Of a stretch of 64,000 nt of DNA, positions 7,329-14,729 are shown one piece after another (the first letter of the stretch is position 1; the number at the start of each line of letters is the position of its first letter). The DNA is taken from the NCBI GenBank assembly GCA_030432235.1, contig JAUIHT010000001.1:1612001-1676000 (forward strand). The letters are read 5' to 3'. The notes beneath the pieces are model-generated. The model did not search any database. It had not been told where the DNA came from and saw only the letters and a program-made list of their open reading frames with translations. This DNA comes from Verrucomicrobiia bacterium (GTDB taxonomy: Bacteria; Verrucomicrobiota; Verrucomicrobiia; Opitutales; Cerasicoccaceae). The translations under genes were made by a program, and so were the position numbers.

Positions 7329-8384
7329 ATGCCGAAAATTAACCAGCAATTGATCGCCAAGGAGCTGGACCTGTCTCGCGCGACGGTCTCCCGCTGCTTC
7401 ACGAATCACCCCGGCATCAACCCGGAAACGCGAGCCAAGGTCTTTGAGCTGGCCTCGCGTCTCGGGTACAAGCACATGGAGATGCGGCAGTCGCGCAACG
7501 GCCATAAACGCGGCACCTTGCATTACGGTGTGCTCATTTGCTCGGACTTGGAAGAGTACAATAAGACGGACTACGAAAGTCCCGGCCAGCCTCTGCTGGA
7601 GGGCATTTCGGAGTACACGCAGCTCCACAAGATCGACGTCAGCATCGAAATCGTCCCGCCGGAGGCGAACAATCTGGATGAGCCGCCGTATTCCGACCTG
7701 AAGGGGCTGGCCAACCGGAACTGGAACGGCGTCCTGCTCTTGTATCCTTTTCCCAAGAGCGTGGTCAGTGGCATCATGCAGCGCATGCCCTGCGTATCGC
7801 TGGTGGAGCAGTACGGCACCTCGCCCTTGAATTGCGTCGACGTGGACCACTACAAGGGTATCGCGATGGTCATCAACCGTCTGGTGGAGCTTGGCCACGA
7901 ACGCATCGGCTTTTTCTCACGCAGCTACGTGCCACAGGCCAGTTGGGCCCTGCGACGCTACAGTGCCTATGTCGAAAAGATGACGCAGCTCGGGCTGGAA
8001 ATTTCCAATGACAGCGTGATCAATGTCCACCCGAAGCACTCGGTCAGCCTGGAGGAAGGCTTTGAAGTGGCCGCCGAGCAAGTGAGCAAGGGCGTTACCG
8101 CGTGGGTATGCGCCGCCGATCACGTGGCCTACGATTTGATTGCCGAACTGAAGAAGCGCGACATCCGCGTTCCCCGGGACGTTTCAGTGACCGGTTTCGA
8201 CGGCATCAAGCAGCCCTCGCGTGCCCCCACGCTCAGTACGGTGCGTATACCTTTCCGCGAAATCGGGTTTACCTCTGCCAAGCGACTGCACGACATGGTG
8301 CGCAAGCGCTTTTCACCTCCGCAGCACATCCTGCTGGGCTGTGAACTGATATCGGGCAAGACCATCGGCAGGCCGCTGGAATAA
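7329..8384 (+). CDS. LacI-family transcriptional regulator
   Basis: The ATG at 7329 gives a 351-residue protein that begins directly with the LacI helix-turn-helix (LIAKELDLSRATVSRCFTNH, residues about 7-26), followed by the hinge NPETRAKVFELASRLGY. An upstream in-frame start at 7287 would add a leader not seen in the family. The rest is a periplasmic-binding-protein-like sensor ending with DVSVTGFDGIKQPSRAP and TLSTVRIPFREIG, the usual LacI C-terminal landmarks. Four matching palindromes lie in its own leader, before the divergent hydrolase gene, before the downstream TPR gene and before the PEP-CTERM gene. The effector is probably a sugar released by the local glycosidases. Confidence 0.93.
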   Translation: MPKINQQLIAKELDLSRATVSRCFTNHPGINPETRAKVFELASRLGYKHMEMRQSRNGHKRGTLHYGVLICSDLEEYNKTDYESPGQPLLEGISEYTQLHKIDVSIEIVPPEANNLDEPPYSDLKGLANRNWNGVLLLYPFPKSVVSGIMQRMPCVSLVEQYGTSPLNCVDVDHYKGIAMVINRLVELGHERIGFFSRSYVPQASWALRRYSAYVEKMTQLGLEISNDSVINVHPKHSVSLEEGFEVAAEQVSKGVTAWVCAADHVAYDLIAELKKRDIRVPRDVSVTGFDGIKQPSRAPTLSTVRIPFREIGFTSAKRLHDMVRKRFSPPQHILLGCELISGKTIGRPLE

Positions 8385-8425
8385 ACCCATGCAGTATTTG
8401 AAGGGATTTCGCCTGCGCTAAAAAG

Positions 8426-8441
8426 TTGCATAAAATTGCAA
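8426..8441. promoter_or_regulatory. LacI-family operator copy 3
   Basis: TTGCATAAAATTGCAA, with 5-bp TTGCA/TGCAA arms, lies between lacI and the secreted TPR-like gene, 61 bp upstream of its start. It differs from copy 1 only in the last base. Confidence 0.7.
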
Positions 8442-8502
8442 GATAAGCATTGATTTTTAAATCATTATCATGCACGATATATAACCGATACATTTACAAC
8501 CC

Positions 8503-8982
8503 ATGAAAATACACCAAACGCTTGTTTACCTTCTCGTTGCCCTCGTGGCTTCCGCGCCGCTTTTCGCCCAGGAGGGCGGCCCCGCCGTTAAGGCGGATTT
8601 CGGCGATTACAGTTCATCGACCCTGACCTCCAAGGCCTGGGAGGCACTTGGCCAAAAAAACTACGCACTGGCGGACACTTATGCCAACAAGTGCATCGAA
8701 ATGTTCGCTGGCGAGGCCGCCAAGCAGCAGGCTTCGCTCACCGCCCTGGCACCGAAGGACAATGCCTTCGACTACTGGGCGCTCAATGATGTCGGCACCT
8801 GCTATTTCATCCTGGGGCAGTCCCTCGAACAGCAGGGCAAGACCACCGAGGCCATGGCGGCTTACAAGACCCTGGTCGACAAGTACGGCTTTGCCCAGTG
8901 CTGGGATACCAAGGGCTGGTTCTGGACGCCTGCCGACGCCGCCAAGGGCCGCGTCAAGGCCCTCGAATTTGAAGCGATGTGA
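8503..8982 (+). CDS. Secreted tetratricopeptide-like protein
   Basis: The 159-residue product has a clear signal peptide (MKIHQTLVYLLVALVASAPL, cleavage after FAQ). The mature part reads as TPR-like helical hairpins: SKAWEALGQKNYALADTYAN, then DVGTCYFILGQSLEQQGKTT with EAMAAYKTLVDKYG, closing on an unusual Trp/Cys segment (AQCWDTKGWFWTPADAA). I know this TPR-plus-WFWTP arrangement as a secreted domain in Verrucomicrobia, sometimes loosely annotated as a glucanase precursor, but no catalytic residues are visible. Operator copy 3 upstream links it to the glycan regulon. It may be a periplasmic scaffold. Confidence 0.75.
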   Translation: MKIHQTLVYLLVALVASAPLFAQEGGPAVKADFGDYSSSTLTSKAWEALGQKNYALADTYANKCIEMFAGEAAKQQASLTALAPKDNAFDYWALNDVGTCYFILGQSLEQQGKTTEAMAAYKTLVDKYGFAQCWDTKGWFWTPADAAKGRVKALEFEAM

Positions 8983-9103
8983 ATCACCGGTTGGTTTGCT
9001 AATAGGTCAAATCGATGTTTGTTCTAATTATACACACCGTCCAATCATGCCGATGATTATGTCGTGTATGTAAAGGCCGCCAAACCCCGCGGCTCCCGGC
9101 CCC

Positions 9104-12100
9104 ATGTTTCCCCAACAGTTCCCATCGAAAGATTCTACCGCGCCCGGCTCTCGGGCGCTGGGTAAGGCTGCGCAAAACGGCTTTGCGCTCGTCGTCTCGA
9201 TGGTGCTGATGGGCTTCATTTTGCTCCTGCTGGTATCGCTGGCCACGCTGGTGCAGATGGAGACGCACAAGGCCACCAGTGAGCTCAAGCTGAAGCAGGC
9301 ACGCGAAAACGCACTCCTCGGCCTGATGACCGCACTCGGGGAATTGCAGTCCAGCCTGGGGCCTGACCAGCGTGCCTCTGCCATCGCGGCGATCCTTGAT
9401 AGCGACCCGGAGACCGCGCAGGCTGACGGGGTGGGGCAGCCTTACTGGACCGGTGCCTGGAACGCATCTACTTGGGATCGCGCCTCAACGCCCAGTATTG
9501 ACGCCGGCACCGGGAGTACCTCCAACGGTCGCCCGAACGATTTCCTGCGCTGGCTCGTGTCCGGTGAGGTCACCGATGTCGTCCAGGTGGGCAATGCGCA
9601 GAGTTTCGACAAGACCTCTCCCGAGGCGGCGTTATTGGTCGGCCCCGGTACGCTGGGGGATAATCTGCCGGTGGGTTCCGAGGAAGAGGTCTACGCGCCG
9701 AAGGAAACCATCGGCACAAATGGCCTGCTGGAGAGCCACTACGCCTGGTGGGTTGGCGACGAGGGCGTCAAGGCACGTTTGGTCAATGCCACTATCGATG
9801 CTCCAGCCACAAACGCGGAGCATTATCGCGCCAACGCTGCCAGCTCCCGGCGTAACCTCGCCGCGCTGACCGGTTGGGATGCCCTGACCACTGATGCCTC
9901 GGATGATGCCCGCCTGGGAGACTGGATGACTGTCACCGCAGCCTTTTCGGATGCGCTGGGCGACGAAGCTGTCGTGCAGGAAAAGTTCCACAGCCTGACG
10001 CCATACTCGCAAGGCCTGCTCACCGATATGAACCAGGGTGGTTTCAAGAAAGATCTCAGCCTGCTCTTTCAGTCAGACACGCTGCCCTCCGGCTATGCCG
10101 ATACGCCTATGTTCTCCATCAACAACGCCGTCGGCCCCACCTGGGATTACGTCAAGCGCTACCACGACCGCTACAAGATGATCCAACTCGACGGCAACGG
10201 CGACCCCTATATCGACATCTTGGATGTGAAGCCGGAAACTCTTAACAGTTTGGGTGATGATAAACCCGGGGATGCTCCGTTGCCTTTAATCTATCGATAC
10301 CAGTATGTGATCTCATTATACAAAGGATACAATACGGAATCGGGGCTAAAAACTACCCCGCTAACAGATCAGCAGATAGCAGATGGAGTGACGAATTTTG
10401 AATCCGATGATAAAATAGTGTATTTGATGATAACGCCTATTCTTTATTTATGGAATCCATATAATGTATCCGTATTATTACCCAAAGATCAGCACAAGGA
10501 GGCCGTCCTTAATCTATTTGCATCTTTTCCTCATATGGAGTTTTCCTTCGATGGAGGAAATAGCTATAAACTGCTCGATGATATTTTCTGGTTTAGTGGT
10601 GGAACACTAATCGCACTACAAACCTCAAATGAAGACTATGAGGAAATAATTATTCCTCCCGGTGAAATTCGAATAAATACACTTTCAAAACTTGATTATA
10701 ATGCAAACCTCTACATGGAACATGGAGAGAGGCAGGATTTTTGGGGAACAAGGGCCAAAAGTGGGGCACGTAGGAATCAACCGCTGTCGCCGGGTTTTGA
10801 TGAAGGAACACGAGGATTGTTTTCGCCAACTTTGTTACCGGGGATAGAAAAATCATCACCGGACACAAAATTATTGGCAGAAGGAAATGCGAAAATTCAT
10901 GTTAGGTTTCGTCAAGATCCTGATGAGCAATTCAATTTTATTATTAAATTCAATATTGGCGCAGAGGGTGGCCAAGGAAACCGCCAACAAGCAGGGACCT
11001 TTCACCTAAAGGCTCCGCAAACAATCGATTCAGAATACTTGATTGAGGAATTTGAATTAGGTCCCTCGATCGCGCTATCCAGTCTTACTGATTTAAGAGA
11101 TGGTGAAAGTGATAATTTTACAGGCCTTGTCCCGCTTTTTGTAATTAACTATGAGCTTAGAGCGATACCCAATAATGAAGGGATAGGAAAACCAACACTT
11201 TTTTGGGATTACCCAAATGCTTACTATTATTCAGAGTCTGTCGATGAGCGGGCATATGCCCTATCTCCATTTAAGTTTAGCTTCGAACAAGTTACCGATA
11301 TTGATGATCTGATTTTCTACGACGATTTTTCAGGCCGGGTGCTTTTCAATTCAGTACATGCTGACATAAGCTCAAACATATCTAACGAGCTTCTTTTCGC
11401 TCCCATCAGTTCGGTAGCGCAACTGGAACACGCACCTTTAGGTAGAGACTATTCTCACCTTATTTATGATACTATTGATTTCGATAACCATAACACTCGC
11501 CCTGGTGAACTGCCCGAAAGCGACCCGCGTCGTCGCGACATGGCGCCGGTGTTTGGTTTGCCGGTGGGGAACAGCTTTTCGCATCCGATGCTGCCGTTGG
11601 CGGGTGTGAGTGACGGCGGTTACGGTGTGGACTATTCCTACTTTCTTAACGACGTGCTCTTCGATTCGTACCTGTTCACGGGGCTGGCGGAGGAGAGCGG
11701 ACCGCTGTTTAGCAACACGCGTACGGCGCAGGAGCAGTTTGAGGCCGTCGTCGCGGGCGAGGAGCCTTTGACCAACGCTGCGTTCTCTCTTTACCGCCCC
11801 ATCGACTTGACCGACGAGGAAGTAGTGGCGCTTTTCTTCGAGGGCGGACAGCCCAAGGCTGAGGCCTTCGAGCGCATCGCGGCCTACCTGACGGTCGATG
11901 GCGCGTTCAATGTCAACTCCACCTCGGCTGATGCCTGGGCCGCGTTGCTGTCGGGGCTGCGTGATCGCGAGGTGCTGTATCGCGACGAAAGCGGTGACCT
12001 CACCCTGGCGGCGAATGACGAACGTTCGCCCATTCTTTCAAAGTCATTGCCCGCCAATATCGCAGCGGAAGAAGCCGGTAGTAACCTCGACCGGGTCAAC

Positions 12101-12706
12101 TCGCTGTGGAGTGGCTACCGTTCCTTGAGTGACACGCAGATTCGCACGCTGGCGGAGAAGCTGGTCGAGCAGGTTAAGGCGCGCGGGCCCTTCCTGTCGC
12201 TGGGGCAGTTTGTTAATCGCGAAATATCCGATCGCACCGAGTTCAGCACCAAGGGGGCGGTTCAGGCGGCCATTGACGAGGCAGGGCTCAACACCACCTC
12301 GGACGACACGGCGTTGGATACCGTGCTGAAGGAACAGTATGCCTCGAACACGATGGATACCAATGCGATTTCCGGTGCAGGGTTTACCTCACCACAGAGC
12401 ATGCAAGGGGATCGTTCCGAGGGCGCGCCCGGCTACATCACACAGGCGAGCATTCTCAAGCCGGTGGCGCCGATGCTGTCCGCACGCTCTGACACCTTCG
12501 TCATTCGCTCTTACGGTGACGTGGAGCGTAATGGGGTAGTGGAAGCCAAGGCATGGTGTGAGGCCGTGGTGCAGCGTCAACCGGATTACGTACCGGGTTC
12601 GTCCAAGGAGTCCTGGGAGCTGCCGGATGCGGACAGCATCGAGGAGAAGCTCGGGCGCGGTTTTAAAATCGTCAGCTTCCGCTGGCTCGATGAAAGCGAA
12701 GTATGA
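9104..12706 (+). CDS. Verru_Chthon cassette protein A-like giant pseudopilin-like protein
   Basis: A 1200-residue protein whose N-terminus has the type IV pilin/pseudopilin form: a short basic leader, then GFALVVSMVLMGFILLLLVS as the membrane helix, followed by an alpha spine (KATSELKLKQARENALLGLM, LGELQSSLGPDQRA). The ARENALLGLMTALGELQ-x-GPDQR block matches the start of Verru_Chthon cassette protein A. The long remainder is beta-rich and contains DYVKRYHDRYKMI and, near the end, a helical region with FLSLGQFVN. Small cassette B-D pseudopilins are not in the window, so it is a stand-alone copy. The reading frame is intact, but codons from about 10,230 to 11,510 are strikingly AT-rich compared with both flanks. 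It probably acts at the envelope, perhaps with a type II-like secretion system. Confidence 0.75.
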   Translation: MFPQQFPSKDSTAPGSRALGKAAQNGFALVVSMVLMGFILLLLVSLATLVQMETHKATSELKLKQARENALLGLMTALGELQSSLGPDQRASAIAAILDSDPETAQADGVGQPYWTGAWNASTWDRASTPSIDAGTGSTSNGRPNDFLRWLVSGEVTDVVQVGNAQSFDKTSPEAALLVGPGTLGDNLPVGSEEEVYAPKETIGTNGLLESHYAWWVGDEGVKARLVNATIDAPATNAEHYRANAASSRRNLAALTGWDALTTDASDDARLGDWMTVTAAFSDALGDEAVVQEKFHSLTPYSQGLLTDMNQGGFKKDLSLLFQSDTLPSGYADTPMFSINNAVGPTWDYVKRYHDRYKMIQLDGNGDPYIDILDVKPETLNSLGDDKPGDAPLPLIYRYQYVISLYKGYNTESGLKTTPLTDQQIADGVTNFESDDKIVYLMITPILYLWNPYNVSVLLPKDQHKEAVLNLFASFPHMEFSFDGGNSYKLLDDIFWFSGGTLIALQTSNEDYEEIIIPPGEIRINTLSKLDYNANLYMEHGERQDFWGTRAKSGARRNQPLSPGFDEGTRGLFSPTLLPGIEKSSPDTKLLAEGNAKIHVRFRQDPDEQFNFIIKFNIGAEGGQGNRQQAGTFHLKAPQTIDSEYLIEEFELGPSIALSSLTDLRDGESDNFTGLVPLFVINYELRAIPNNEGIGKPTLFWDYPNAYYYSESVDERAYALSPFKFSFEQVTDIDDLIFYDDFSGRVLFNSVHADISSNISNELLFAPISSVAQLEHAPLGRDYSHLIYDTIDFDNHNTRPGELPESDPRRRDMAPVFGLPVGNSFSHPMLPLAGVSDGGYGVDYSYFLNDVLFDSYLFTGLAEESGPLFSNTRTAQEQFEAVVAGEEPLTNAAFSLYRPIDLTDEEVVALFFEGGQPKAEAFERIAAYLTVDGAFNVNSTSADAWAALLSGLRDREVLYRDESGDLTLAANDERSPILSKSLPANIAAEEAGSNLDRVNSLWSGYRSLSDTQIRTLAEKLVEQVKARGPFLSLGQFVNREISDRTEFSTKGAVQAAIDEAGLNTTSDDTALDTVLKEQYASNTMDTNAISGAGFTSPQSMQGDRSEGAPGYITQASILKPVAPMLSARSDTFVIRSYGDVERNGVVEAKAWCEAVVQRQPDYVPGSSKESWELPDADSIEEKLGRGFKIVSFRWLDESEV

Positions 12707-13395
12707 ACCTTTCTTTTGAATCATTTCGAGTGCTTCCCGTCGTTCGTCTAACGGTCGCGGCACTCTTGTTGTGCTTGGGAACGGCCACGGTGCACAGCGC
12801 GGATTTTCGTATGCTGGTGACCGAGTCCCTGCCGGGTATGGAGGCATTCGAATTTCTAGGCAACGATGGCCAGGTGAAGAAAATTTATCTGTCCACGACT
12901 CATATTTCGTCGGAATACCCGATTCCTTCGGGGGGACGCGTGGACCTCTACCACAAGTATCCAGAGCCCGAGGAGAAAGCGACACCGGCGCTTAGCCTGC
13001 AGTTTCCGGAAGGCGCGAAAGATACCATCGTCCTGCTGCTCGCACAGGGTTCTGGTACGGATAAGCATTACCGTCCTATTTATATCGATGACTCAGGGAC
13101 CCACTTTCCGTCTGGTTCCATCCTCATCTACAATTTCCTGAACAAGCCGCTCATGGCCAAGCTTGGCGAAGAGGTTGTTTCCGTGCAGTCGGGAAAACGC
13201 GAGATCGTGGAACTGGCCAAGATGGAGGATGCCCCTTTCAACGGAGGGGTGAAGTTTGCCACCGAGTTCAACGGAGAAGGCCAGGTCTTCTCGTCATCTT
13301 CATGGTACTTGCTGCCGACGATGAAGTTTTTCTGCCTCGTTTACTCCGACGCTGACGGCGTGCCGCATGTACGTCGCATAAGAATGCGCGGATAG
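12703..13395 (+). CDS. Secreted hypothetical protein coupled to the pseudopilin gene
   Basis: Its ATG overlaps the stop of the 1200-aa gene in an ATGA, implying translational coupling. The 230-residue product has a signal peptide (VVRLTVAALLLCLGTATVHS-AD) and a beta-rich body with paired segments (FEFLGNDGQVKKIYLSTTHI; SGSILIYNFLNKPLMAKLG). No catalytic motif is visible. The partner relationship suggests a periplasmic or surface accessory to the large protein. Confidence 0.7.
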   Translation: MNLSFESFRVLPVVRLTVAALLLCLGTATVHSADFRMLVTESLPGMEAFEFLGNDGQVKKIYLSTTHISSEYPIPSGGRVDLYHKYPEPEEKATPALSLQFPEGAKDTIVLLLAQGSGTDKHYRPIYIDDSGTHFPSGSILIYNFLNKPLMAKLGEEVVSVQSGKREIVELAKMEDAPFNGGVKFATEFNGEGQVFSSSSWYLLPTMKFFCLVYSDADGVPHVRRIRMRG

Positions 13396-13431
13396 GGTAG
13401 CAGCTATGCTAATTTTGAGTAAAAAATCTGC

Positions 13432-13460
13432 TTGACGCATTGCAATTTTATGCACAAAAT
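13432..13460 (+). promoter_or_regulatory. Candidate promoter with LacI operator in its spacer
   Basis: TTGACG at 13432-13437 and CAAAAT at 13455-13460 are 17 bp apart, a plausible sigma-70-type promoter. The 16-bp palindrome TTGCAATTTTATGCAC (13440-13455) fills the spacer. It is the reverse-strand form of the operators near lacI, so repression by steric occlusion is expected. Confidence 0.6.
13440..13455. promoter_or_regulatory. LacI-family operator copy 4
   Basis: TTGCAATTTTATGCAC is the exact reverse complement of GTGCATAAAATTGCAA, so it has the same centre as copies 1 and 3. It lies about 120 bp upstream of the PEP-CTERM gene and about 6 kb from lacI, extending the inferred regulon. Confidence 0.7.
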
Positions 13461-13576
13461 TTCCTCCATAAGTTTTATTTGTTCTACTCTAGATTATCTT
13501 AAACCCCAGTCAGTGAATGACTTTCAGTAATAACGTTTCTATTGTACCCTTGTTTATCCTTAACCCGAAAATCCCC

Positions 13577-14671
13577 GTGAAAAAAAATCTTATCAAAGCG
13601 ACGATTGCGTTCTCCGTGACTTGCTTAACCGTCCCCTTCGTGGGCGCTCAGTCCGTGTGGAATGGCGGTGATGGCTCCTATAATGTGGCCGGTAACTGGA
13701 CGCCCAGTGGTGTTCCTGATACAGCAAATGGAACCAGTGCAACTATCAACAGCGGTACGGCAACCTACACGCCGGGTGCTGATTTTACGGTGGCCGGTGG
13801 CGCCGCGTTGACCATTAACGGCGGCACATGGACTCAAGACACAGGCATCGCCTGGATCAATGTCGGCAACGTCAGTGGTGGCACGATCAACGTCAATTCC
13901 GGTGGTGCTTTCAATTTTGGTACCGCTCAGAATATGCGTGTCGGCTTCAATGGCGGCACGGGCTTGGTCAACGTAAATGGTGGGACCTTTGATACCAACG
14001 GCTCCAACTTCGAAGTAAGCGCGACTGGTACTCTGCAGACCAGCGGCAGTGCCACGGTAACTGCGAATGAGATCGCGCTTAACGGTGCCGCGACCTTCAA
14101 CGGCGGTACGGTCAACATCAATAATTTCGGTGCCGGTTCCGTGGGATACAATCTCTCGGTCGGAGGCGCAAATGTAACGCTGACTGGCGGAGGCAATTTC
14201 GTGACCAACGATACCTCCAGCTTCAGTGTGTCGAGCGGCAGCTTTGCCACCACGGGTGAATTTCAGCCCAACACCGCCAACGGCGCCACGGTCAGTCTGA
14301 CGGGTGGCAATCTGGATGTCGGCTTGATTGCCATTCAAGGCGGTGAAACCGACTCCTTCAACCTGGACGGTACGGACCTCAGCATTGCCAACGGTGGTAC
14401 TTTTGAGGGTGTCTTTTCCAACGGTGGTTATATCAACGTTGTGGACCCCAGTTCATCCATCTTCATTGACAACCTGACTGTGGCCGGTGCAACAGGCCTT
14501 TTTGATTCGCGCATTCGCTATAACGGTGTGGCCGACGAAAACTTGTTCAATATCGTGCAGGACGGCTCAGGTGTGCTCATCACCCCGACAGCGGTTCCGG
14601 AGCCTCAGGCTTTCGCCATGGCCTTCGGGGTCATCATGCTCGGCCTCGCGGTTATTCGTCGCCGTCGCTAA
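13577..14671 (+). CDS. PEP-CTERM-sorted beta-helix surface protein
   Basis: I prefer the GTG at 13577 (VKKNLIKATIAFSVTCLTVP, then cleavage at FVGAQ) over an upstream ATG at 13517, because it gives a textbook signal peptide; 364 residues. The body is low-complexity Gly/Asn/Thr-rich beta-helix (GGTINVNSGGAFNFG, GGTVNINNFGAG), of the kind found in autotransporter-associated repeats. The end carries the PEP-CTERM sorting tag: VPEP, a hydrophobic helix (FAMAFGVIMLGLAVI) and RRRR. Such proteins are processed by an exosortase, which is not in this window. A LacI-type operator lies in its promoter, so it may be a carbohydrate-induced cell-surface or matrix protein. Confidence 0.85.
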   Translation: MKKNLIKATIAFSVTCLTVPFVGAQSVWNGGDGSYNVAGNWTPSGVPDTANGTSATINSGTATYTPGADFTVAGGAALTINGGTWTQDTGIAWINVGNVSGGTINVNSGGAFNFGTAQNMRVGFNGGTGLVNVNGGTFDTNGSNFEVSATGTLQTSGSATVTANEIALNGAATFNGGTVNINNFGAGSVGYNLSVGGANVTLTGGGNFVTNDTSSFSVSSGSFATTGEFQPNTANGATVSLTGGNLDVGLIAIQGGETDSFNLDGTDLSIANGGTFEGVFSNGGYINVVDPSSSIFIDNLTVAGATGLFDSRIRYNGVADENLFNIVQDGSGVLITPTAVPEPQAFAMAFGVIMLGLAVIRRRR

Positions 14672-14697
14672 CCTTTTATTCTGCTTGATTCTCGCTG

Positions 14698-14728
14698 CGG
14701 GCTGACCCTTTTCGGGCCAGCCCGTTTT
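14698..14728. terminator. Rho-independent terminator between convergent genes
   Basis: Stem CGGGCTGACCC (14698-14708), loop TTTTC, stem GGGCCAGCCCG (14714-14724), one mismatch, followed by TTTT. It ends the PEP-CTERM gene on the plus strand and lies against the 3' end of the convergent mannosidase gene. Confidence 0.8.
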
Positions 14729-14729
14729 G

